From NCBI GenBank assembly GCA_009746045.1, contig RPFO01000115.1:1144734-1208733 (forward strand): a stretch of 64,000 nucleotides of DNA, read 5' to 3'. Every line of letters begins with the position of its first letter. The first letter of the stretch is position 1. The notes beneath the pieces were generated by a model. That model was not told where the DNA came from. It was given only the letters and a program-made list of their open reading frames with translations, and searched no databases. Source of the stretch: Mesostigma viride (Eukaryota > Streptophyta > Mesostigmatophyceae > Mesostigmatales > Mesostigmataceae). Both the position numbers and the translations under genes were made by a program. Positions 37,591 through 49,149 of the stretch are shown piece by piece.

Positions 37591-37732
37591 ATCATGGGAC
37601 AGGTCCTCGCCCACCCCACAGGGCATGCAGTTAAGGCAGGCACATCAGCTCAGCTCATTTGGGTTTTACCAAATTAAGCTGAGAGGCCAGCCGCCATGGT
37701 GGCGCCGGAGATTGTGGCACGCAGACGCGACA
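37590..37732 (+). repeat. short repeat X2 (element right end)
   Basis: Follows L2 directly and ends in GACA at the target duplication. There is no X copy at the left end of the element. Confidence 0.92.
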
Positions 37733-39713
37733 TGTAATTAATGAGGAGGATTTAGGCTCCCATGGTGTCATCATGGCTGGCCTACGTACATGGATGGCAT
37801 TTATGTTATTAATGATGAGGATTCAGGCTCCCATGGTGTCATCATGGCCCGTCTACGTACATGGATGTCAAGGAAAAGTAAATGATGAGGATTCAGGCTC
37901 CCATGGTGTCATCATGGCCCGTCTACGTACATGGTTGGCATTTATGTAATTAATGATGAGGATTCAGGCTCCCATGGTGTCATCATGGCCCGTGTACGTA
38001 CATGGATGTCAAGGAAAAGTAAATGATGAGGATTCAGGCTCCCATGGTGTCATCATGGCTTGTCTACGTACATGGTTGGCATTTATGTAATTAATGAGGA
38101 GGATTCAGGCTCCCATGGTGTGACTCTCCATGGCTGGCCTATGTACATGGTTGGCATTTATGTAATTAATGAGGAGGATTTAGGCTCCCATGGTGTCATC
38201 ATGGCTGGCCTACGTACATGGATGGCATGTATGTAATTAATGATGAGGATTCAGGCTCCCATGGTGTCATCATGGCCCGTGTACGTACATGGATGTCAAA
38301 GAAAAAATAATGACGAGGATTCAGGCTCCCATGGTGTCATCATGGCTGGCCTACGTACAAGGATGTCTCATAAAAAAAATGATGAGGATTCAGGCTCCCA
38401 TGGTGTCATCATGGCCCGTCTACGTACATGGTTGGCATTTATGTAATTAATGAGGAGGATTTAGGCTCCCATGGTGTCATCATGGCTGCATGGCCTACGT
38501 ACATGGATGGCATGTATGTAATTAATGATGAGGATTCAGGCTCCCATGGTGTCATCATGGCCCGTCTACGTACATGAATGGCATTTATGTAATTAATGAT
38601 GAGGATTCAGGCTCCCATGGTGTCATCATGGCCCGTCTACGTACATGGATGTCAAGGAATAGTAAATGATGAGGATTCAGGCTCCCATGGTGTCATCATG
38701 GCTTGTCTACGTACATGGTTGGCATTTATGTAATTAATGAGGAGGATTCAGGCTCCCATGGTGTCTCCATGGCTGGCCTACGTACATGGATGTCAAGGAA
38801 TAGTAAATGATGAGGATTCAGGCTCCCATGGTGTCATCATGGCCCGTGTACGTACATGGATGGCATGTATGTAATTAATGATGAGGATTCAGGCTCCCAT
38901 GGTGTCATCATGGCCCGTCTACGTACATGAATGGCATTTATGTAATTAATGATGAGGATTCAGGCTCCCATGGTGTCATCATGGCCCGTCTACGTACATG
39001 GATGTCAAGGAATAGTAAATGATGAGGATTCAGGCTCCCATGGTGTCATCATGGCTTGTCTATGTACATGGTTGGCATTTATGTAATTAATGAGGAGGAT
39101 TCAGGCTCCCATGGTGTCTCCATGGCTGGCCTACGTACATGGATGTCAAGGAATAGTAAATGATGAGGATTCAGGCTCCCATGGTGTCATCATGGCCCGT
39201 GTACGTACATGGATGGCATGTATGTAATTAATGAGGAGGATTCAGGCTCCCATGGTGTCATCATGGCCCGTCTACGTACATGAATGGCATTTATGTAATT
39301 AATGATGAGGATTCAGGCTACCATGGTGTCATCATGGCTGGCCTACGTACATGGATGGCATGTATGTAATTAATGATGAGGATTCAGGCTCCATTGGGGT
39401 CATCATGGCTGGCCTACGTACATTGATGTCAAGGAATAGTAAATGATGAGGATTCAGGCTCCATTGGGGTCATCATGGCTGGCCTACGTACATGGATGTC
39501 AAGGAATAGTAAATGATGAGGATTCAGGCTCCCATGGTGTCATCATGGCTGGCCTACGTACATGGATGGCATGTATGTAATTAATGATGAGGATTCAGGC
39601 TCCATTGGTGTCATCATGGCTGGCCTACGTACATGGATGTCTCATAAACAAAATGATGAGGATTCAGGCTCCCATGGTGTCATCATGGCCCGTCTACGTA
39701 CATGAATGGCATT
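37733..39713 (-). repeat. 71-bp satellite array, block 6 (inverted)
   Basis: The last block, in the inverted orientation. It includes a two-unit higher-order duplication visible around 38520-39250 and variants with CCATTGGGGTC. It stops abruptly mid-unit at GGCATTA, where unrelated sequence begins. Confidence 0.95.
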
Positions 39714-41544
39714 ACAAGGCAGGCGCCTCAGTCCGTAGCATCATAAAACATCATAAATGATCAAACATGCATTATTTCATCAATTCCAGCATACAGAACA
39801 TCCATAACAGCGATTAAACATAGGTAGCCATGCACAGTTTTTCTCACATGTCAGTGCTAGACTAAATAAGTAAAAGTAAGCCTAGATCATTGGAAATGCT
39901 AACTGGAGCTCCTTATATGCTGGGCTTCATCATTTCAGCTGTTAGCTGGCTACGGGGCGACATGCGGCACTAAGTGGCATTACAATGGTATGAGGCGTGC
40001 ACAATGGTGCTTTTGAATGGCCGGGTAATGCTCAAAATGATCACTAACACACAGCTTAAACTATGCTTCATGTTGTTCTAAAGAAAACGTCACCATGTGG
40101 TGGCTACCAAGCTCTACTAGCAGGTATACCACTGTGCCAAGGCCCAAATGCACGTGTGCAAGGGGCTACGTAGCCCATGCATCCACAACATAAAAAATGA
40201 CCTCCATATGCTTGCCTGAGATGAAATGACACAGAGACAACTCATGGACCTTCTTTTGAATGCAAGCAGGGCACTGGGACCTCCACAGGTGTTACATGAA
40301 GACAGATGGGGTGACTGCACAACAGCCATACTAACAAAGCTAAAAGGCTAACCAAAAACAGGCCAGGATACCATCTATTCTTAAGGATTTAGGCTATAGA
40401 AACCATCATGATACCATATAGAACTTATTTACATGTAACATCAATCATTATTCTAGTATATTTGGTGCAGACGCAGCCAATCATGCACAAAACTGATGAA
40501 AATCTGACCGTAATGGCTGTGCGCAACCACCACCACAAACAATTACAGAAAAGTAGTAACGAAGCAAATTTGACATCCCAAACCTTCAACAATGAGTCCG
40601 AGATTACTTACCGAGTGATACGACGACTTTATCTTGTCGACGGTAACCGCAGGGACACTAAACTACGCCAGGTCGAAACCGCAAAAAAAAAGGCTCAAGG
40701 ACAGCTAGCAAGCTGACGACAGGGCCGATGCGTCAAGACTTTCCTGGCCCACGACACTAATGAAATATTCGAAATACATCGTAACAAATTTACTCGATGC
40801 GAAATATTCAATTATAAAGCCGCCGATAACAAGTGCTAGCTTCATTGTCACTCCCGTCACAATAAACACGCGTTGACGCAGTAAAACCCAGACCGAGATG
40901 ATTGCGCACCTCAGTAAATGTTGCGCGACTGCGGCTACAGCATCTTTACAACGCACAAATAATGCCTACAAAATTTGGAACGAATCCATGCATCGATGCT
41001 CCTACACCAATCAGTTTTCTGCACCGCCATAGCCTCGAATATGCATGTTCGTAATTATTTTACATTCACTTTCGTTCCGGTGGACCTGGGTACCCCCTGT
41101 ACTGTAACCGTTAATTAGTCCCTGTAGTCTTGGTCGAAACATAGTGATGTCCGGTATCAGGGCGTAGAGCACATCTAGCTCTAGCAGCAGACCTAAAAAT
41201 ATCGCGGAAATGTCTACTGGCATTCGCGCCGCGCCGCTTCCCATCTCGCGCCTATTTCCAGGTAAATAGGTGTACGTTTATTCCAAATATAGCCAGTAGT
41301 TAATCCCTGCTAAGCCTAGGGTATCAAGATGTCAGTGGCTAAAACGGAGCCTTACTAGACCACGGAAGCCACTGGACTTCTAAGGGGTTGTCATTGGGCA
41401 TGGGGGTAAAGATCCCATCTCGCGCCTATTTGTAGCCCAGTAGTTACTAATCCTGCGATCATGATGGAATATACATGTAGTGATACTAATCGATACATGT
41501 AGTACACATGGTTGGCGCACAGAATGTTGTACAACCTGCCCTAC
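39714..41544. other. unassigned sequence between satellite and foldback element
   Basis: About 1.8 kb, less GC-rich than its surroundings, with no recognisable protein. Minor frames with ATG exist: 41244-41011 on the minus strand (77 codons), and a hydrophobic frame at 40956-40705 whose start is not an ATG. A good splice-donor-like CGGTAAGTAA occurs on the minus strand near 40610. A word CCCATCTCGCGCCTATTT is repeated at about 41240 and 41413. It may be host intron, untranslated or intergenic sequence, or the remains of an old element; none of these is proven. Confidence 0.4.
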
Positions 41545-41560
41545 ATGTGTGGAGGATATG

Positions 41561-41992
41561 TGTTAGGAGTGAGAAAACAATGTTTGCCACAAAGTTTTAC
41601 TTTATTTCACTCAGATAAAAATAAGTCTCAGTCGGCAGCTGGCCGGCTGCTAGTTCCACCACAGGAGTGTGTGAGGTGTGAGGTACTAAGAGGGCAAACA
41701 AGGTGCGTAGCTTCGCCTTTTAAACAATTCCAGGCTCAGCTACTGGGTAGCAGTTATGATCTACCTACAACGTGGCCACACCAAACCGGTTCTTTTCTGA
41801 CTGTGTGGCAGTTACAATCATAACGTGATCTCAAGCCAACCATTCACAACCAAAGTTCAAGGTCAGTCACAGAATGACTGGGTCACTTATGGAACAGAAC
41901 TTAAACATGCGGCACATGCCCGTTCATGTAGTCCAGAGCTAGCACTAAACTATAAGTACTAGTTTCAGGCAGGTGTGTCGATACTTCTGACA
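41561..41992 (-). repeat. 3' LTR of copia element
   Basis: TG...CA repeat; the inner flank is the polypurine tract. Confidence 0.94.
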
Positions 41993-42000
41993 CCCCCCTT
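41993..42000 (-). promoter_or_regulatory. polypurine tract of copia element
   Basis: Minus-strand AAGGGGGG abuts the 3' LTR. Confidence 0.85.
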
Positions 42001-42133
42001 ACTCGGCACACAGGCCGGAAAACAAACTCAAGCAAGCCAGAACAAATGTTCACTAAAAGAACTGTAGTATGGGACCAGTGTCACAGGCTAGCAAGTGTGT
42101 CCTTATGTTGTCTCATCACTAATTGCCAGTAAC

Positions 42134-45100
42134 TCAAATACCCAACAACTTGTGTCTGAGCTCCACAAAACGTGGCTCAGGTAGTGCCTTGGTGAGCATG
42201 TCGGCGATCATCGCTGCCCCAGGAAGGTGAGACACCTGAACGGTGCCATCCGCGACCTTCGCGCGAATGTAGTGGTACTTGACGTCGATGTGCTTGGTAC
42301 GCCGAGGGTGAACAGGGTCTCGTGACAGAGCCACAGCACCAGTGTTGTCGCAAAACACCTGAATTGGCCCTGAGGCCGGGTCACCCAACTCCTTGGTGAT
42401 GGTGAGAAGGGGGACCACCTGCTGCGTGACACCGCACAGGGCCATGTACTCGGCCTCACAGGTGGACAGGGCTGGAGTGGGCTGCTTGCGACTGGTCCAC
42501 TCCACCGCAGCACCGCGGTACATGACCACGTTGCCAGTGATTGACTTGCGGTCCACAGGATCGTTTGCCCAGTCGGCATCCGAGTAGGCCACCAGCCCCC
42601 CCTGCCCCGAGTAGGACAGACCCAGGTCCTTGGTGTGTACCGCGTACTGAAGCACCCGGCGTGCCAGCCCAAGGTCGCTTACAGTAGGGTTTTTCATATT
42701 CTGAGTCAGCAGGTTGACTGCGAATGCCAGGTCAGGCCGAGTGCATCCCATCGCATACAGGAGTGCCCCGGTGATCGCTTGGTAGACGCGAGTGTCGTCC
42801 GCGTTGAGAAGCCCCCCCTCACCACGGGGGGTGTTGGGGACGACGGGCGTCTTCACCGCCCGTGGGGAGACCCCAAAGCGCTCAGCGAGGGCCTCCAGAT
42901 ACGGGCCTTGGTGCAGAAAAACTGTGCGCGCCGGCGGGTCGAGGACCAGGGAGACCCCCAGAAAGAGGGAGGGGGCATCCGTCTCGGTGATCTGGAAGCG
43001 CTGGGACACCCGTTGGGTCCACTGCGATAGCCACTCCGCCGAGGAGTGGGAGACCAGGAGATCGTCGACATGGACGAAGGCAAAACCACCAACATACAGG
43101 AACAGACACGTGTCCGTGGTGCTCTGGACAGCGCCAGTCTCATGGATGAGGTAGTCCCGGAGCGTGTGGTGCCAGTTCCGGGGCGCCTGTTTGAGCCCAT
43201 AGAGGCTCCGCCGGAGGCGCCAGAGGTACGTTTGGCCAGTGGGGTCGCGCTCCTCAAAGCCCTTGGGGGGAAGGACATACACGTCCTCCTCCAACTCAGC
43301 ATAGAGGAACGCGGTGCGGACATCCAGCTGCCGGATGGGGTGGCCAGCAGTGCCAGCACGAGCCAAGCCCAGGCGCACGGTGGCAGCACGGACGGTGGGA
43401 GCAAAAGTCTCACCGAAATCAATGCCCTCGCGCTGTGCAAACCCCTTGCACACAAACCGGGCCTTGCACCGCCCATCAGCTTTCTGGGCGAAGACCCACT
43501 TGGTGGGTAGGAGCTTGGCACCGCGCGGAAGATCACGCATATGCAGAAGCTCGTAAACCTGGTGCTCCTGGAGGCTGGCCAGCTCACTCTCCATGGCCGT
43601 GCGCCATTCCGGCAAGGCAAGGGCGGCAGCGGGAGAGGAGGGCACGGACGCAGGCTGGCTATGAAAAGCAGCAGCGAAGCACAGGTCAGCGACAAGTGAG
43701 TGATGCGCGTGGATCCGTGCAGCCTTGGTGACAGGTTGATCCGGCCAGGAAGAAAGTGCGTCATCCAATACATCATCGCCCCCGAAACCAGGGGGAGCGG
43801 GGGTGTTACTGCCATGAGAAAGGTCGCCACACAAGGCAGCACCACGGGAACCCCACACGGGGAGGAGACCTGCAGAGGCACCAGGGGACGCCGGAGGAGA
43901 ATAGCCGGTGCTGTCAGCCGTGCTCTCCAGGTCAACCGAGGTACTCAAATGCGGCGGAGGCATCCCCGCCCCGGCGTGTTCATATGACGCCGCAGAACGC
44001 GAGTGGCCAGAGGCCTGTCCGCGCAACAGAGGGGCATGCTGTCGAGCATCTGACACGGTGAGGTAAGATGTCGGCGCCGAGGCAGGAGCCGGAGCCGTCG
44101 GAGCATGGCCGTTCCGCACAAGTGCCTGGATGGCCGCAGCGGCGGCCGGGGGGAGAACGAAACGCTCAGGAGTCCCCCCGATGCTGACATAGCTGTCCTC
44201 ACGGCCTGCGGGCAAGGCAGTGGAGGGCGTTGCCGGCCCCCCAGAGTCCTCGGCAGAGGCAGAGGGTAACTGCAAAGGGGCAGGAGTCAGCATGTCGGCG
44301 GGAAAGAGGTCGGCCTCCGCAAAGGGGGCCGCCGGGAGCCACTGCGCAGCCTGCGGGGCCCGGTTGCGCCACGTCTCGTCGAACTGCACGTGCTTGCGCT
44401 CGATGACACGCCCGCCGCCCGTCGCCTTGTCGGGCACCCATACGAGGTAGGCCGGGGAGTCAAGCTTGTATCCCACGAAGAGGCCATCCTCAGCGCGAGA
44501 ATCAAACTTCTCACGGGCTGCCCCCTCAACCAAGACGTGGGAGGGGCAGCCAAACACACGCATGCCGGATAAATCCGCAGGGCGCCCATACATGAGGAAG
44601 TAGGGCGTTGCGTGCTCCGGGTTGCTGCGGCAGGGCAGCCTGTTGATGATGTAGATGGCGCATGCAAAGGCTAGAGCCCAGAACTCCTTGCCGAGGCCAG
44701 CATGCGCCAGCATGCTCCTGGTCATGCTAACTGCGACGCCCCAGAATCGCTCCGCCACGCCGTTCTGCTCCGGCGTATAGGGGGACGAGAACTCTTGCCG
44801 CACGCCATACTCGGCGCAGACGGCGCGCCAGTCCTGGCCAGTGAAAACCGCGTCTTGGTCGGAGCGAAGCTCCACAGGCGCCGTGGCCGCGGACGCCCGG
44901 AACGGCTTGATCTCCGTGGCCAGGAAGTGACGCAGGCTCCCAACGGCAGCGTCCTTCGTCTTCAAGAAGTAAACCCAGTGAAAACGAGTGGCTTCATCCG
45001 TGATGCCCAGGACATACCGCCAGTCCCCCAACACGGCAGGGGTCCGCATGGGACCTAGCAGGTCGCAGTGCAGGCGATGGCGAGGGGTCGCGCAGCGTGG

Positions 45101-46171
45101 CGTCGTGCTGGGGGGAAAGCTGCTCCGCCGCAAGTGACCGGCAGGGCAGGAAGGACACGTGGGAGCCTTGGGACCGTGGGTCACCATGTTTGAGGCGGGG
45201 TCGGCGGCTAGCCGAGCAATACGATCCGCGCCAGCGTGTCCGAGGCGCAGGTGCCACTGCATCAGGTCCACGGGGGCGGCTGATGTGGCGAGGGCATGGG
45301 GCGCCACCCCGCGGAGCAAGTAAATGCCGTCACACTCCACGAGGGGGAACGTGCGGGTCCCCAAAGTGAGGCGCAGGTGCTTAAAGTCCACATCATGGCC
45401 GGCTTTAAAGAGCTGGCTCACCGAGAGTAGGCGGGCCTGAAGGCCTGGGACATACAAAGCTGGGCCGAGGTGCACGTCCGGGGTGCCGAGCCGGAGAAGC
45501 AGAGGGCCCCTGCCGCCCGCATGCAGATTGCCGCCCGAGCCGGTGATGCGCAGCCGGAAGGCGGGATCAAATCCATCGCCAAAGTCCGCCCGGTGAGGCG
45601 TCATGTGGTACGTGGCACCCGTGTCAACCACCCACTCCGGGGCACACCTAGCCGAGGCCGTTGCGGCCGTGTGAAGCACAGAAGGAGCGGTGGTTGAGGA
45701 ACCAGCCGTCGAGTCCGAGGAGGTGCTGGGGCGGGGTGCCGAGAGACGACTGCCCGAGCGGGACGGGGAAGGCGCAAGGCCGTGCACTGGACGAAGCGAG
45801 GCCTGCCCGTGAGGCTGCACACCGTCGCGCAGGGAAGCACCTAAAGGGTTGGCGCGCAGGGAAGCACACAAAGGGCCTCGACCCACGTGGAACGCGTACG
45901 TCGTCTCCAAGGGAGGCAGGCCTGCGTCGGTGTGATGGGCGTGCCCGGCGCCGTCACCGCGGAGGTGAGCAGGGCGCTGGGCGGGATGGGCAGTCCAGCA
46001 GGTGGCGGCGTCATGTCCAGGCTTGGCGCAGACGGAGCAGGGCGGCCCGCGACCACGCCCGACCCCTGCGCCACCACCGCGACCACCACCGCGCCCGCCG
46101 CGCCCCCCGCTGCTACCGCCATGGCCGTGGCCGTTGCCGTGGCCATTGCCGTGGGCGCGGCCGTTGCCGTG

Positions 46172-46241
<70 letters not shown>

Positions 46242-46945
46242 CTTCCGGTGCCGTTGCTGTTGCCGTTGCCGTTGCCGCGGGCACCGCCATTCCGTGGGCC
46301 ACGCCCCCGGCCAGGGGTATGGTACGCGTGGTTGGAGGCAGAGCCAGAATCTGCAGGGGACGGGAGGCCACCCGTCAGCAGATCTTCAACTTCCATCAGG
46401 CGCTGCCGCAGGACCGGAACAGTCTCGACCTCGTCAAGACGGAGGGAGATTAGCGCGGGCCGGTACTCGGCGCGCAGACCGCTGAGGACGCTGGCAATGA
46501 AGGCAGCGACTGGGAACGTAATGCCTGCAGCCTGTAGCTTGGCGTACAGCAGTTCCGAGCGGTTCACATACGGCTCCACAGTCTCGCGAGCAGTTTGACG
46601 AAGTTGGGCCATTTGTTTCCACAAGTCCAGACGCATGGACTTGGTGAGCTTGCCATGCTCATAGACCTGGATGAGCTTGGTGATGGCCAGACTGCCCAGG
46701 CGACGATCCAGGGGGAGCGTCTGCATCAAGGCACGCGCAGGCCCATCGACGACGGCCAACAAGGCAACGTAAAGGAGCCGATCCAGTTGCACGTTCTGGA
46801 CAACACCTGCCAGCACTCCAAGGAGGCCAGCATAAAGGGAAACAAGGCCCAAGAAATGGTCCTTAAAAGGGATCCACAGCGTCCAATCTGAGCCGGTAAA
46901 AACCTTGACCCCACGAACATCCTTCAAAAGCTCCTTGCAAGCCAC
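42134..46945 (-). CDS. gag-pol: copia Gag-Pol polyprotein
   Basis: 1603 codons without a stop. Gag comes first (LTKSMRLDLWKQMAQLRQTA), then a Gly-Asn repeat linker and a knuckle CSVCAKPGHDAATC. The protease site is WVVDTGATYHM near residue 440. Integrase has the pre-integrase zinc region (WHLRLGHAGADR ... CPSC) and core motifs LRSDQDAVFTG and EQNGVAERFW. RT has LDVRTAFLYAELEEDVY, LYGLKQAPRNW and the catalytic FVHVDDLLVS near 1293; RNase H includes STCEAEYMALC and CDNTGAVALS. The order with integrase before RT is diagnostic of copia. The frame begins without ATG; the N-terminus is in another frame upstream. Otherwise intact and potentially functional. Confidence 0.93.
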
Positions 46946-47247
46946 AAAGGAGGCTCGGGCGGGGCCCCCCCCGCCGTACCGCGGCTCAAACCACCACCGT
47001 CAACCGCCGGATTCTCACCGTCGGGAGCACCGTGGGCGGCGTCCTCGTCACCACCTGGCGGGTGCAAAGCCAGGGCAGCCAGCCCAGCTGCTGCGTCAAA
47101 AAATACTTCGCCTGGGAGACCCGAATCGGTAAGAGTTACGGATGATGCAGTCAAAGCGGCCAGACCGGCAGCGTCATCGGCATCAAAATCGTTACTGCCA
47201 GCAGCGCGACCCGCGGAAGCGACCTGGCTGCGAGTGCCGGAAGCCAT
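46924..47247 (-). CDS. gag: copia Gag N-terminus in separate frame
   Basis: Starts with ATG and encodes about 107 residues rich in Ala, Gly and Asp. It overlaps the main polyprotein frame. A run of eight C (minus-strand G) near 46965-46972 lies exactly where the two frames would need to be joined, so a one-base length change there is the simplest explanation. This frame supplies the start codon missing from the main ORF. Confidence 0.6.
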   Translation of the reverse strand: MASGTRSQVASAGRAAGSNDFDADDAAGLAALTASSVTLTDSGLPGEVFFDAAAGLAALALHPPGGDEDAAHGAPDGENPAVDGGGLSRGTAGGAPPEPPLWLARSF

Positions 47248-47477
47248 TCCAGCAAAAAAACAGCAAAAAACTCCGAAAAAAAGGTAACGTTGGCCAATAG
47301 ATTCCGGCCAGGAATCGAACCAAGCACCTTTCGTATCACGCGCCAGACGGGAATCAAACCTCCGCCTACGCTGTCGTCATGCAAATTTCGCCGAAATACA
47401 CAAATCTAAAGTCAACCGCGAGCAGAGCATCGGGAAACGACTTTTACCAGCGGTAAGCAGGTCGAAAGGCGTGCGAA

Positions 47478-47493
47478 CCGCACTCCGATGCCA
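47478..47493 (-). promoter_or_regulatory. primer-binding site of copia element
   Basis: Minus-strand TGGCATCGGAGTGCGG abuts the 5' LTR. It resembles, with one change, the TGGTATC site of the other elements. The 230 bp between it and gag are leader without recognised features. Confidence 0.65.
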
Positions 47494-47925
47494 TGTTAGG
47501 AGTGAGAAAACAATGTTTGCCACAAAGTTTTACTTTATTTCACTCAGATAAAAATAAGTCTCAGTCGGCAGCTGGCCGGCTGCTAGTTCCACCACAGGAG
47601 TGTGTGAGGTGTGAGGTACTAAGAGGGCAAACAAGGTGCGTAGCTTCGCCTTTTAAACAATTCCAGGCTCAGCTACTGGGTAGCAGTTATGATCTACCTA
47701 CAACGTGGCCACACCAAACCGGTTCTTTTCTGACTGTGTGGCAGTTACAATCATAACGTGATCTCAAGCCAACCATTCACAACCAAAGTTCAAGGTCAGT
47801 CACAGAATGACTGGGTCACTTATGGAACAGAACTTAAACATGCGGCACATGCCCGTTCATGTAGTCCAGAGCTAGCACTAAACTATAAGTACTAGTTTCA
47901 GGCAGGTGTGTCGATACTTCTGACA
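47494..47925 (-). repeat. 5' LTR of copia element
   Basis: No difference from the 3' LTR was seen by eye. Confidence 0.94.
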
Positions 47926-48138
47926 ATATGTGCGTACGTACGACGAATCATGTGAAACGACTGGTCCAACCTGAAAAATTTTAAATTTTTGCCGTGTCCA
48001 GTAACGGTCCTAGGTTGCACCCGCGGGACGTTCCGGCAGCTGTACAGAATAGATCAGAAAGATACGCCGCGGAATGACGCCAGTGCCCGGCAAATGTGAG
48101 TCGGGAACTGAACAGTCACTACACACGTCGAAAATCTA

Positions 48139-48342
48139 TTGCTCCACCCCCCCAAAAAAAGCGTTCCGGAACTGTTCGAAGCGAATAGCACTGACAGGAT
48201 TCGAACCTGCGTCCAGAGTGAGGTTGCGGAGTGAGGGAGGCCAGCCATCATGGTCCGCACACAAATCTGGCTCGGGTCCGATCCCTGTCAGTGCTCTTCG
48301 CTTCGAACAGGTCCGGAACGCTTTTTTGTGGGGGTGGAGCAA
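48139..48342. mobile_element. 204-bp MITE with TA duplication and tRNA-like words
   Basis: Ends are TTGCTCCACCCCC and GGGGGTGGAGCAA; the inverted arms pair for about 64 bp. TA lies on both sides (48137-48138 and 48343-48344). It sits at the centre of the foldback element. Each arm contains a tRNA T-arm-like word on opposite strands: GGTTCGAATCC on the minus strand and GGGTCCGATCCC on the plus strand. TA duplication suggests a Tc1/mariner-type helper, by inference. Confidence 0.75.
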
Positions 48343-48347
48343 TAAAT

Positions 48348-48928
48348 TGTTACGTCCCAGCCCAGACACACCTAGCCTGAGCTACGTAGCGAAAGACCCT
48401 TCTTGCCGGAATTAGGAATAATTCAGGATAGCCTAAAGTAGGTTGCGCTTCACGACGTGAGTCGTGAGATATCTGGCATCACGGCTTAATGCCAAGCTAA
48501 TTAGTTCACACTTATAATGGCTAGCAATACCAATCACAAATGGATAATGCCCCGGGCTCAATGTGTAGGCGTATTCGCACTTATCATTCATTAAACCAAG
48601 AGGACGAGACTCTCGTCCTCGGACCAATTTAACCTAGGTTGATTGCGGCGCAGATACATGCCAATTTCCCTGGACCAATCCGAGCCAAACATTCCACGTA
48701 GGATCCGGGCCGACATCGACCCTCAACTACAGGATCCACGTCTAGTACCACAAATGGACTCGGAACTGACGCGGCGCCACCGCACCGGTACCTAAAAGGG
48801 CAACCTAGGACCAAAATAGCTAGTCCAATTCACGCAAGAGTCATTGTCCATAAAACTTGTACAACGGCCACAAGGCCTTAGTAATTTATTCCATTGTTAC
48901 GTCCGACCTAAAGGGCCGGGACGTAACA
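48348..48928 (-). repeat. 3' LTR of chromovirus 2
   Basis: TG...CA repeat; ends CGTAACA next to the polypurine tract. Confidence 0.94.
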
Positions 48929-48940
48929 CTCCTCCCCCCC
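48929..48940 (-). promoter_or_regulatory. polypurine tract of chromovirus 2
   Basis: Minus-strand GGGGGGGAGGAG abuts the 3' LTR. The 210 bp to the next ORF are non-coding. Confidence 0.85.
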
Positions 48941-49149
48941 ACGGGGGTCGGTAGTCCCTACCGTACAAAGGTAGAATAGGATCACAAAACAAGACTACTA
49001 TAAGAGTACTATGTCCCAACCTCGATTCACCCGCAGGTCAGTAATGCCAGTTCCTCTAGAGGTTGATACACAAGCCCAACCCTGACGTAGTAGCCAAAAC
49101 CTGGCGGGGATTGAACTCCGTGTTCCATCCCGAAACTGAACTATCTAAT

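Larger units (their letters stand above)
27065..37732 (+). mobile_element. Ty3/gypsy element encoding a DNMT3-like methyltransferase and PHD finger
   Basis: A 10.7-kb element whose ends are TGTCACGG and CGCGACA. TGTA is duplicated at 27061-27064 and 37733-37736, and removing the element restores the satellite exactly. Domain order is Gag, zinc knuckle, protease, cytosine-C5 methyltransferase, RT, RNase H, integrase, PHD. Repeats are arranged as L1 (27065-28202), body, X1 (36309-36451), L2 (36454-37590), X2 (37590-37732). The polypurine tract lies before X1, so the LTR made by reverse transcription is X-GC-L, while the integrated ends lie inside it. Retrotransposon-encoded DNA methyltransferases are known from algae and dinoflagellates; this repeat layout in a DDE-integrase element is unusual. 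Confidence 0.88.
41561..47925 (-). mobile_element. Ty1/copia retrotransposon
   Basis: Two LTRs of 432 bp (TGTTAG...TGACA) with no difference seen, flanked by ATATG at 41556-41560 and 47926-47930. A minus-strand polyprotein has the copia order Gag, protease, integrase, RT, RNase H. It sits in the left arm of the foldback element. Identical LTRs make it probably the youngest LTR insertion in the window. Confidence 0.95.

Noticed and set aside
42853-43935. A 360-codon ORF overlapping copia RT
   Set aside because: Same strand but a different frame from the intact copia polyprotein, with no motif.
45661-46598. Several long arginine/proline/alanine ORFs opposite copia Gag
   Set aside because: They are antisense readings of the Gly-Asn repeat.
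47290-47350. tRNA genes on the minus strand (words GGTTCGATTCC and GGTTTGATTCCC)
   Set aside because: T-loop-like words are present but stems are weak and no acceptor, D or anticodon arms could be completed.
48183-48296. A tRNA gene with ends AGCACTG and CAGTGCT
   Set aside because: The apparent acceptor stem is part of the long inverted repeat of the MITE; no cloverleaf forms between the arms.
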